Origin: a bacterium
GTDB lineage: Bacteria > UBP14 > UBA6098 > B30-G16
DNA: 17,004 bases
Assembly (NCBI GenBank): GCA_003645115.1
Contig: QNEG01000005.1
Coordinates: forward strand, 1 to 17,004
Direction of reading: 5' to 3'
Shown in pieces: positions 9,252-16,173 of the stretch. Position 1 is the first letter of the stretch, and each line of letters begins with the position of its first letter. The notes below the pieces were generated by a model, which worked only from the letters and a program-made list of their open reading frames with translations, was not told where the DNA came from and did not search any database. The translations under genes were made by a program, and so were the position numbers.

Positions 9252-10556
9252 ATGAAATGTAGATTCCATATAATCACTTACGGTTGCCAGATGAATAGAT
9301 ACGATTCATCTACGCTGAGTGAATATCTAATTTCTCGAGGACACCGCTGGGTGGACAATCTCGACGATGCGGATTTAATAGTAGTGAATACCTGTGCGGT
9401 TCGCCAGCACGCCGAAAATCGCGCTATCGGTCGGCTTAAAAGTATAGTCGCTCGAAAAAAGAAAAATCACAACCTAAAAATCGGGATTATGGGATGTATC
9501 GCTCAACAGAACGGGGAGAAACTTTTTGAAATTATCCCTCAGTTGGATTTTGTGGTGGGAACCGACCAATTACCTGTTATTGCACAAATCGCCGAGGGAA
9601 AATTTCGATGTGGGACTTTCGTGAATGCTAATACCGATTTTATGGGCATAGATTCTATACCATCCATAACACCAGGACAGGTCTCTACATTTATCACCAT
9701 TATGCGAGGTTGTGATAATTTTTGCTCCTATTGTGTGGTGCCATATGTCCGTGGAAGAGAACGAAGTTTGCCCGATGAGAAAATATTAGATGAAATCGCG
9801 CGGGTAGTGGATAACGGAATAAAAGAGATAACCTTGCTGGGACAGAATGTGAACTCATATCGTTATGAAAATGTCGATTTTCCCGCATTATTGGAGAAAG
9901 TGGCACAAATTCCCGGTGTGGAAAGGATTAGATTTGTCACCAATCACCCTAAAGACTTTTCCGATAAAATTCTGGATGTGCTGGAAAAATATCCCCGGAA
10001 AATTCCGCCAGCGTTCCATTTGCCATTGCAAAGTGGCAGTGCGGACATTCTTTCCGCTATGAATAGAAAATACTCTCCAGATGAATATATTGCACTGATA
10101 GAGAATATCTATCGCAGATTTCCGCACAGTGCGATTTCCACCGATATAATAGTGGGATTTCCGGGCGAGAGCGAACAGGATTTTCAGGCTACTCTGAATA
10201 TGATGAAGGCAGTGAATTTTTCTGGAGTATTCGCATTCCGGTATTCTATTCGTCCGGGAACGGCAGCAGAAAAACTCCACCATGATGTCCCCGAAGAATT
10301 AAAAATCCAACGATTGAACCAGGTGATTAGATTGGGAATTCAGTTGGCTAATAACTTTTCGGAAAATTTGGTAGGAACAATTCAGGATGTATTGGTGGAA
10401 CGAGTTTCATATAAGAATCCAGGGAAATTGAGATGCACTGCGCCATCTGGGCGCACAGTCCTTATCGATGAAAATTCTGCTGAAATCGGACAAATTGTTC
10501 CTGTGAAAATCACCGCCGCAAAAACTTGGGTGCTATGGGGAAAAATTATATCATAA
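9252..10556 (+). CDS. miaB: MiaB, tRNA-2-methylthio-N6-dimethylallyladenosine synthase
   Basis: This 434-residue radical-SAM methylthiotransferase adds a methylthio group to i6A37 of tRNAs that read UNN codons. The N-terminal UPF0004 domain has the three auxiliary-cluster cysteines Cys12 (TYGCQMN), Cys48 (NTCAVR) and Cys82 (GCIAQ). The radical-SAM cluster is Cys154, Cys158 and Cys161 in MRGCDNFCSYCVVPYVRGRE, of the CxxxCxxC type. Downstream are HLPLQSGS, DIIVGFPGE and FRYSIRPGT, then a TRAM domain from about residue 370 to the end. The CSYCVVPY and GRE pattern fits MiaB better than RimO or MtaB, and the length is normal. The start is fixed by the proximity of TYGCQMN to the N-terminus. There is no Shine-Dalgarno. 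It is a cytoplasmic housekeeping gene placed between surface-protein genes, with no functional link apparent. Confidence 0.97.
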   Translation: MKCRFHIITYGCQMNRYDSSTLSEYLISRGHRWVDNLDDADLIVVNTCAVRQHAENRAIGRLKSIVARKKKNHNLKIGIMGCIAQQNGEKLFEIIPQLDFVVGTDQLPVIAQIAEGKFRCGTFVNANTDFMGIDSIPSITPGQVSTFITIMRGCDNFCSYCVVPYVRGRERSLPDEKILDEIARVVDNGIKEITLLGQNVNSYRYENVDFPALLEKVAQIPGVERIRFVTNHPKDFSDKILDVLEKYPRKIPPAFHLPLQSGSADILSAMNRKYSPDEYIALIENIYRRFPHSAISTDIIVGFPGESEQDFQATLNMMKAVNFSGVFAFRYSIRPGTAAEKLHHDVPEELKIQRLNQVIRLGIQLANNFSENLVGTIQDVLVERVSYKNPGKLRCTAPSGRTVLIDENSAEIGQIVPVKITAAKTWVLWGKIIS

Positions 10557-10558
10557 CC

Positions 10559-10586
10559 TTGAATTTTGCCTTTTTTCCTATATATT
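10559..10586 (+). promoter_or_regulatory. candidate promoter for a leaderless protease transcript
   Basis: TTGAAT (10559-10564), a 16-nt spacer and TATATT (10581-10586) match a sigma-70-type promoter (5/6 and 5/6). Seven bases separate the -10 from the protease ATG at 10594, so transcription would start at or one base before the start codon. The 37-nt gap after miaB contains no Shine-Dalgarno sequence, which agrees with a leaderless mRNA. The AT-rich context makes a chance match possible. Confidence 0.4.
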
Positions 10587-10593
10587 ATGAACT

Positions 10594-13500
10594 ATGCGCA
10601 GATTATTTTATATAATTAGTGTGATGATTATTAGTTCCATTTTATGGGGAACTAATTCTGATATCGCTTGGCAACGAGGATTAGTCCAGTTTTATCGACC
10701 GGCAGAATGGAAAAATATAGTAGAGGAACTGCGAAGTCTTCCAAAACCAATTCGGAGAACCCGCGCCATACAGACATTCAAACGAAAAAATGAGGAATCG
10801 GTGATGCAGTTCGAGAATGAGTTGCGAGTCCATAATCTTTCCGGACAGATATTTATCCAGCAGAAATTATGGCTGGGGAATTCTGCGGTAGTCCTGTTCG
10901 ATGATTATAGCACTCTAAACAAAATCCGCCAACTTAGCTGTGTGAAACTGGCTATGGAGGATATCGAGGGTTTCCGAATAATTGGTGCAGTAGCCGAGGC
11001 AGATATTCTGGATACAGCGTGGGGTGTAAGCAGAATCGGTGCGCCATCTTGCTGGTCGGGTGGATATCGTGGACAAAATGTGTTAGTCGCTGTCCTGGAT
11101 AGCGGAGTTAGATATACTCACTATGACCTGATAAATAATATGTGGAACAATCCCGGCGAAATTCCGGGAAACGGTGTCGATGACGATTACAATGGTTATG
11201 TGGATGATTATTATGGATACGATTTTTATAATCACGATAGCGACCCCTGGGATGATAATGCTACCAGCTATCACGGGACACACTGTGCTGGGACTGTTGC
11301 TGGCGATGGCACCAGCGGAACTAATACCGGCATAGCTCCTTCGGCAAATATTATGGCAGTAAAAGTAATGGGTAGCGGAGGTAGTGGAACTGGAAGTGCT
11401 TTAGTCAATGGAATCCAATATGCGCTGGAAAATGGCGCCGATGTCCTTTCTATGTCTGTGGGATGGGCTAATCCCGACAATACTATAAAGAATTATATGC
11501 GCCCGGTGATGGAGGATGTCCTGACCGCTGGAGTAATCGCTGCGGTCGCCGCTGGAAATTCAGGCGATGATGGAATCTCTGCACCGCAGTGTATGAATTG
11601 TCCTGCTGATTGTCCATCGCCGTGGCGAGGTTCTGGTGAGGGCGCCGAACGCACCGCAGTGGTAGCAGTGGGCGCCACTAATTTCAGCGAAACTATCGCC
11701 AGTTTCTCCAGTTTCGGTCCAACACAATGGAATACGGGAACATATTCGGATTATCCGTATCCACCAGGATTGATTAAACCGGATATTTGCGCTCCGGGAG
11801 TAAGTATAACATCAACTTATGGCGGCAGTGATGATGGTTATACCACCAGTAGCGGAACCAGTATGTCCGCACCACATCTGGCTGGTGCATTCGCGGTGAT
11901 GTTGTCCAAAAATCCAGCATTGACTCCGCAAAAATTGGATTCATTGGTCCAAACTACCGCATTGGAACTCGGTCCCGCAGGCAAAGATTCATTATATGGT
12001 GCGGGAAGATTGAAACTACTCGATGCAGTGGTTGCTACTCCCGAACCGAATTATCCAATTATCGAATACTATTCGCATAGCATCGATGATTCGATTGCTG
12101 GCGATGGAAATTCAGTTCTCGACCCCGGCGAACAGGTGAATTTAATAGTGCAACTTCAGAATACCGGTCTGGATGCCACCGGAGTGCAGGCTACGATTTC
12201 TACGGACGAAACCGAAGTTTCCATAGTGGATAATTACGGATATTGGGGTGATATAACATCAGGTGAAACGAAATCTAATTCCACTGAACAATTTGTAATA
12301 CAGGTTAGTTCATCATTTACTCCCGGTTTTACTTTCGATATATTTATGGAGACCACCGATGATAGCGGTAATGTATGGCTCGATACATTCGCAGTTCGGG
12401 TCTCCAATTATCCTCGAGATGTGGCGGATATCTCCAATGGGAATTTGACATTTACTGTATCCAATTTTGGTGAGGTGGGCTTTTTCGACCCATCGAATCC
12501 ATCCATTGGCGGAAGTGGTTTCATATATGATGGATACAATTATCTTTTCGGCGGTGGACTTTTCGTCGCATTCGAGTATGAGAATGTGGCAACCGGTGAG
12601 GGCGGTAATAATAGTGAACTCACTCCCATTACCGAGATAAGAAGTTATTCTCCCGGTTCTGCCGCAGATTATGAAATATATTCATCGTTCATAGACCCCG
12701 ATTTCCGTGTTAGAATCGACCAGAAAGCATTAGCATGGAATTCTACTGGAATCTCCGATTTCGTTATTATGCGATACATATTGACCAATATTTGCGAGGA
12801 AGAACTATCGGGATTATACACCGCATTTTATCTGGACTATGATATTCACTACGAGAGCGGATGGTATGACCAAGCATTGTGGAATTCATCAGAAATGTGC
12901 GGTTATATGTGGGACACATATTCTCCGCCAGCTAATCCTGCTTATGTAGGAATGGCAATAATAGAACCTTCGGGTAGAGGTTCCGTAGTGCATAATCCCA
13001 CATATAGATATCCATCTGGAATGGGTTGGGATGATACGGTGAAATATAATTTTTCCAGTGGCGCATTCTACTCCGAGTCCGGTGATTATAATGATGATTG
13101 GTCATTGATTGCTGCAGCCGGTCCGGTAGATATCCTACCCGATGAATCCGATACATTCGTATATGTTATCCTTGCTGGCGATGATTCCGCAGATTTTATG
13201 GAAAATTTAGACTCCGCAATATCACTTACGGAACAAGTGTTGACAATTGAACAAAAATATTTATATAAACCAGAGAATATTTCTATCACTGTTTCGCCCA
13301 ATCCATTCAATTCCTCGTGCGTCATCTCGGTGAATGTAGAGGCAGACCCGACTGGTCGGGATGCCCAAATCGAAATATACGATTTGCGGGGGAATGTTGT
13401 AACCCCCTATTCGCTCCGCAAATTTGTCCCCCTTGATAAGGGGGACAGAAACCGAGCGTCAGCGATGGTTTCAGGGGGTTCAGCATCGACTCAGGGGATT

Positions 13501-13623
13501 TTCATCTGGACACCCGCTCAATCAATCCCATCAGGAATATATCTGGTGAAGTGCCTGTCCCGGACAATCGGGACGAGGACAGGGAATGTATTAACAACAA
13601 AAAAGATATTATATTTAAAATAA
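10594..13623 (+). CDS. secreted S8 (subtilisin-like) serine protease with C-terminal Por-type sorting domain
   Basis: The 1009-residue product has a signal peptide (about residues 1-22) and a likely inhibitory propeptide to about 140. The subtilase domain spans about 145-480 with the full catalytic set: Asp169 (VAVLDSGV), His227 (YHGTHCAGT), oxyanion Asn322 (AAGNSGDDG) and Ser423 (GTSMSAPHLAG). An Asp-rich insert with NPGEIPGNGVDDD is common in such subtilases. Beta-sandwich material follows. The tail from about 905 (SPNPFNSS, IEIYDLRGN, SGIYLVK) is a FlgD-Ig-like/Por-type sorting domain, implying export across the outer membrane. Compared with the tail of the 14021 gene, it has about 24 extra residues at 937-968 and about 7 extra at 987-997, both encoded by palindromic DNA. 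No Shine-Dalgarno precedes the ATG. An A/T-flanked terminator follows. The substrate is unknown. Confidence 0.94.
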   Translation: MRRLFYIISVMIISSILWGTNSDIAWQRGLVQFYRPAEWKNIVEELRSLPKPIRRTRAIQTFKRKNEESVMQFENELRVHNLSGQIFIQQKLWLGNSAVVLFDDYSTLNKIRQLSCVKLAMEDIEGFRIIGAVAEADILDTAWGVSRIGAPSCWSGGYRGQNVLVAVLDSGVRYTHYDLINNMWNNPGEIPGNGVDDDYNGYVDDYYGYDFYNHDSDPWDDNATSYHGTHCAGTVAGDGTSGTNTGIAPSANIMAVKVMGSGGSGTGSALVNGIQYALENGADVLSMSVGWANPDNTIKNYMRPVMEDVLTAGVIAAVAAGNSGDDGISAPQCMNCPADCPSPWRGSGEGAERTAVVAVGATNFSETIASFSSFGPTQWNTGTYSDYPYPPGLIKPDICAPGVSITSTYGGSDDGYTTSSGTSMSAPHLAGAFAVMLSKNPALTPQKLDSLVQTTALELGPAGKDSLYGAGRLKLLDAVVATPEPNYPIIEYYSHSIDDSIAGDGNSVLDPGEQVNLIVQLQNTGLDATGVQATISTDETEVSIVDNYGYWGDITSGETKSNSTEQFVIQVSSSFTPGFTFDIFMETTDDSGNVWLDTFAVRVSNYPRDVADISNGNLTFTVSNFGEVGFFDPSNPSIGGSGFIYDGYNYLFGGGLFVAFEYENVATGEGGNNSELTPITEIRSYSPGSAADYEIYSSFIDPDFRVRIDQKALAWNSTGISDFVIMRYILTNICEEELSGLYTAFYLDYDIHYESGWYDQALWNSSEMCGYMWDTYSPPANPAYVGMAIIEPSGRGSVVHNPTYRYPSGMGWDDTVKYNFSSGAFYSESGDYNDDWSLIAAAGPVDILPDESDTFVYVILAGDDSADFMENLDSAISLTEQVLTIEQKYLYKPENISITVSPNPFNSSCVISVNVEADPTGRDAQIEIYDLRGNVVTPYSLRKFVPLDKGDRNRASAMVSGGSASTQGIFIWTPAQSIPSGIYLVKCLSRTIGTRTGNVLTTKKILYLK
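13401..13480. repeat. palindromic element inserted in frame in the protease sorting domain
   Basis: Outer arms AACCCCCT (13401-13408) and AGGGGGTT (13473-13480) enclose an inner palindrome with 10-bp perfect arms, TGTCCCCCTT (13425-13434) and AAGGGGGACA (13438-13447), around GAT. The C/G-run composition is unlike the surrounding gene. The reading frame stays open, encoding roughly residues 937-963 (PYSLRKFVPLDKGD and onward). The TCAGGGG at 13471 is repeated directly at 13491, so the inserted block may reach about 13497. Rickettsial palindromic elements are a known precedent for in-frame coding insertions. Membership in a multi-copy family is inferred, since only one full copy lies here. Confidence 0.7.
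13554..13583. repeat. second palindromic insertion near the protease C-terminus
   Basis: CCTGTCC (13554-13560) and GGACAGG (13577-13583) are perfect 7-bp arms. An alternative inner stem pairs GTCCCG (13557-13562) with CGGGAC (13569-13574). It encodes the CLSRTIGTRTG stretch, which has no counterpart in the otherwise similar tail of the 14021 gene. The frame is preserved. The TCGGGAC core also appears in the intergenic palindrome at 13741-13757. Confidence 0.6.
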
Positions 13624-13702
13624 AAAAACGATTAAAAAATCCCGGTTCTGACCGCTTTTGTCTGTTACCAACAAAACAAAATAACAAAAACATCTCATAG
13701 CG

Positions 13703-13736
13703 AAAAAAAACCCCGCCGAATATGACGGGTTTTTTT
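13703..13736 (+). terminator. intrinsic terminator after the protease gene
   Basis: Eight A residues and CCCC face GGG and seven T residues across GCCGAATATGAC, forming an imperfect stem extended by A:T pairs and followed by the T-run. The A-tract on one side and T-tract on the other would let it work on both strands, although no minus-strand gene ends here. It lies about 80 nt after the protease stop codon. Confidence 0.75.
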
Positions 13737-13740
13737 AACA

Positions 13741-13756
13741 TCCCGACTACTCGGGA
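13741..13756. repeat. short perfect inverted repeat, related to the palindrome at 13554
   Basis: TCCCGA (13741-13746), the loop CTAC and TCGGGA (13751-13756) form a perfect inverted repeat directly after the terminator T-run. Its TCGGGAC core is shared with the coding palindrome at 13554-13583. It may be a short dispersed element of the same family or an added hairpin at the transcript end. Confidence 0.5.
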
Positions 13757-13810
13757 CAATCACTTGTTCAATTTCGTTCAGTGATGGATTTATCTATTAT
13801 CTGGATTATT

Positions 13811-13835
13811 GAATGAAATTTTCTTCATTCTTTTT
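13811..13835 (+). terminator. weak hairpin followed by a T-run
   Basis: GAATGAA (13811-13817) and TTCATTC (13824-13830) are perfect 7-bp arms around ATTTTC, followed by TTTTT. The layout is that of an intrinsic terminator, but the stem has only two G:C pairs and no gene ends just upstream. It could be a back-up terminator or chance in AT-rich DNA. Confidence 0.3.
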
Positions 13836-13913
13836 CCTGATAAGCTCTTTCTTTCTGTGGATTGTTCCATAAATAAATGTTCCAACAAGTTCACCGTCAC
13901 TCGCACTTTTCAT

Positions 13914-13941
13914 TTGACAATACAATCTTTGCGGATATAAT
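13914..13941 (+). promoter_or_regulatory. full-consensus sigma-70-type promoter for the propeller gene
   Basis: TTGACA (13914-13919), a 16-nt spacer and TATAAT (13936-13941) match both consensus hexamers perfectly. Transcription would start near 13948 and give a leader of about 72 nt before the ATG at 14021. The promoter lies downstream of the protease terminator, so the propeller gene is probably its own transcription unit. No operator palindrome overlaps it. Confidence 0.75.
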
Positions 13942-14020
13942 ATTTAATTATATTAGCAGATGAAAACGATATTGCCGAGACAAACAAGAACATTGCGCAA
14001 GCAAAACTATAGGAGAAGTT

Positions 14021-15523
14021 ATGAATGAATTTAAATCGCCATTTTCGAGCAGATGTATTTTTATTATCCTAATTTTCGCATTGTGTGTATTGGCACACGG
14101 TGGTTGGCTTCACACATTCGGCACCGATGAGGATGATTATCTTTCTACTGGAATAGAAACTGCCGATGGCGAATTTCTGATGGTAGGCTATTCCCAATCT
14201 GCCGATGGGGATTATGATGTCTGGTGCCTGTGGCTCGATGAAAATGGTAATGAGATACATTCCACTACCTATGGCGGAGAATACGATGATAAAGCCTATG
14301 GAGTAGCAAAAATCGATGATGGATTTATTATGGTTGGAGAAACTAAATCATTCGGCAGAGGAATTCCCGGATATTCTAATTGCTTTATTATTCGTATAGA
14401 CACATTGGGAGAATCGATATGGCAATATCCCGCTGTCGATGATACCACCAGCTGTGGTGAATATGATGATTGTTTCTACCGAGTGGCGTGCGTTCCCGAT
14501 GATACTATTTGTGTGGCGGTCGGTCAATACTGGGTAGATTTCTCATCATCACGGCAGGAACCAGCAATATTCAAATTTAATCCATATTCTGCCGATGCTC
14601 CCGATGGCGATATCGCCGCAGTGGCTGGTGGTTCATATAATGACGAATTTAAGGATATACTTATCGCCGATGAGACATTATTCGCCTGCGGGATGACAAA
14701 ATCCACAGGGACAGGCACGCCGATTTACAGTAATGGCTACCTGGTATCGTTGAATAATGAATTGGATGTGCAATCGTCCGCTACTTTCGGCGGAGAGAAC
14801 AATGATGAATTCCTGGCGATACAGTATGATGATGAGATTTTATATCTTGTGGGAAAAACTACATCATTTGGTGTGGATATGGATGATATCTATGTGCTCT
14901 TGTATTCGATAGACTCTGGTGTTATTTCCGAATTCACAGTTGGCGGCATATATACCGATGTGGGCGTGGATATTTGTCCTGTTCCCACCGAGGAGGAGGA
15001 TTTTATCCTGTTGAGTAAAAGCAATTCGGTCGGCGCAGGTTATGATGATTTCTATCTATTGCGCGCAAATATAGATGGTGATATTATCTGGGAACAAACT
15101 TATGGCGGAATGAATAATGACTGGGCGAGTTCATTGGTGCAACTGGGCGATGGTTTATTGCTTATTGGTTCTTCGTCATCTGCCGAACTGGGAACAACAG
15201 GCTGGGATGGTATGGTAGTAAAAGTCAATTTCGATGGCGATACTACTTCATCCATAGCAGAAATCACTCCGCCTAATAGACCAGTTATGTCCATTTATCC
15301 AAATCCTTTCAATCGGATATGCAAAATAGAAATTCCATTCTTTTCTGATTCCGATTGTGCGGTGAAAATATTGGATTTATCGGGGAATATAATAGATAAT
15401 CTGAATTCACGAGACGGTATCGCTATATGGCAACCGAGCGAAAACATCCGAAGTGGAGTTTATCTGGTAAAAGCAAAAACCGACCGACAGATACTAATTA
15501 GAAAAGTGTTCCTTATGAAATAA
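14021..15523 (+). CDS. secreted seven-repeat beta-propeller-like protein with Por-type sorting tail
   Basis: The 500-residue product has an N-terminal hydrophobic signal (CIFIILIFALCVLAHG, residues 12-27) and AGGAG just before the ATG. Seven degenerate repeats of about 50-60 residues start near residues 29, 80, 134, 197, 251, 303 and 356. Each runs from a (W)xxTFGG-(Y/N)DD-like start through a GFIMVGxTxSFG-like centre to a strand ending in an Asp-Gly-rich turn, consistent with one propeller blade each. Residues about 418-500 (SIYPNPFN, VKILDLSGNI, IWQPSENIRSGVYLVK) are a Por-type/FlgD-Ig-like sorting domain close to that of the protease but without its insertions. It has its own consensus promoter. 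Its 3' end overlaps the convergent yidD gene by 30 bp. No catalytic motif was seen and its role is unknown. Confidence 0.87.
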   Translation: MNEFKSPFSSRCIFIILIFALCVLAHGGWLHTFGTDEDDYLSTGIETADGEFLMVGYSQSADGDYDVWCLWLDENGNEIHSTTYGGEYDDKAYGVAKIDDGFIMVGETKSFGRGIPGYSNCFIIRIDTLGESIWQYPAVDDTTSCGEYDDCFYRVACVPDDTICVAVGQYWVDFSSSRQEPAIFKFNPYSADAPDGDIAAVAGGSYNDEFKDILIADETLFACGMTKSTGTGTPIYSNGYLVSLNNELDVQSSATFGGENNDEFLAIQYDDEILYLVGKTTSFGVDMDDIYVLLYSIDSGVISEFTVGGIYTDVGVDICPVPTEEEDFILLSKSNSVGAGYDDFYLLRANIDGDIIWEQTYGGMNNDWASSLVQLGDGLLLIGSSSSAELGTTGWDGMVVKVNFDGDTTSSIAEITPPNRPVMSIYPNPFNRICKIEIPFFSDSDCAVKILDLSGNIIDNLNSRDGIAIWQPSENIRSGVYLVKAKTDRQILIRKVFLMK

Positions 15524-15775
15524 CCAATTCTTGTTTAGCCATTTTTTCTTCCATTGTTCGACCGATTGCGGGACAGGGTCCTCACCACCGTGGACAAATG
15601 GGTTGCATCGAAGAATACGCCATCCGCTCATAGTGATTCCCCACAACGGACCGTGTTTTCTTATCGCCTGAATAGAATATTCCGAACAGGATGGCACAAA
15701 TCTGCAGGCTGGCGGGAAAATCGGCGAAATTATCATCCGATACAATTTAATTATGAAAATCAGTATGTTTCTCAT
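15494..15775 (-). CDS. yidD: YidD, membrane-protein insertion efficiency factor
   Basis: The 93-residue product has the whole YidD signature: an amphipathic N-terminal segment (LIFIIKLYRMIISP), CRFVPSCSEYS with Cys24 and Cys30, and GWRILRCNPFVHGGEDPVP. The family associates with the inner membrane and aids YidC-dependent insertion. The start is supported by GAGGTGAT upstream and lies one base after the ridA stop codon, which implies translational coupling. In many bacteria yidD sits with rnpA and yidC; here it closes a ccdA-ridA-yidD operon. The C-terminal 20 or so residues (KKKWLNKNWLFHKEHFSN) are a variable extension. The last 30 bp overlap the convergent propeller gene. Confidence 0.95.
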   Translation of the reverse strand: MRNILIFIIKLYRMIISPIFPPACRFVPSCSEYSIQAIRKHGPLWGITMSGWRILRCNPFVHGGEDPVPQSVEQWKKKWLNKNWLFHKEHFSN

Positions 15776-15776
15776 A

Positions 15777-16154
15777 TCAAATCACCTCGGCGATAACAGC
15801 GATTTCTACCAGTGCACTCTTTGGCAATGACCCCACTTCCACAGTGATTCTGGCGGGACGAGATTTATTGAAATACTTTTCATATACTCGATTGAATTCA
15901 TCGAAATGGTCCAAATCTGCAAGAAAGACATCACATCTAATTACTCGAGATAGGTTACTGCCGGCGGATTCTAAAATTTGCGATAAATTATTTATCACCT
16001 GCTCGGTCTGAGAAGTTATATCCTCGCCGACCAATTCTTTCGATTTTGGAGTTAGTGCAATTTGACCGGCAGTATATACTAATCCATTGGAAATTATCGC
16101 CTGCGAATATGGACCCACCGGTGTCGGCGCTTTATCTGTAACGATTCGTTTCAT
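15777..16154 (-). CDS. ridA: RidA family reactive intermediate imine/enamine deaminase
   Basis: The chosen start at 16154 gives 125 residues, the usual family size. It is preferred over an in-frame ATG at 16172 because GGGAGGG lies about 10 nt upstream of it. The sequence has the family marks GPYSQAI (14-20), TAGQIAL, EQVINNL and the end motif PARITVEVGSLPKSALVEI. Arg102 and Glu117 match the positions of the catalytic Arg105 and Glu120 of E. coli RidA. Family members hydrolyse 2-aminoacrylate-type enamines formed by PLP enzymes and usually form cytoplasmic trimers. It starts 19 nt after the ccdA-family gene and is followed by yidD after one base. Confidence 0.95.
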   Translation of the reverse strand: MKRIVTDKAPTPVGPYSQAIISNGLVYTAGQIALTPKSKELVGEDITSQTEQVINNLSQILESAGSNLSRVIRCDVFLADLDHFDEFNRVYEKYFNKSRPARITVEVGSLPKSALVEIAVIAEVI

Positions 16155-16173
16155 TATCCACTTCCCTCCCATT

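Larger units (their letters stand above)
13624..14020. other. 397-bp intergenic region between the protease and propeller genes
   Basis: From left to right it holds an A-rich stretch, an intrinsic terminator (13703-13736), a short palindrome (13741-13756), a weak hairpin with a T-run (13811-13835) and a consensus promoter (13914-13941). The leader is about 70 nt long and has an AGGAG Shine-Dalgarno at 14011-14015. I found no convincing RNA gene or conserved small protein here. Confidence 0.7.

Noticed and set aside
13502..13759. Minus-strand 85-codon frame across the protease end and the intergenic region
   Set aside because: It overlaps the well-supported protease tail, reads through the terminator and palindrome, has no family resemblance and owes its openness to A/T runs.
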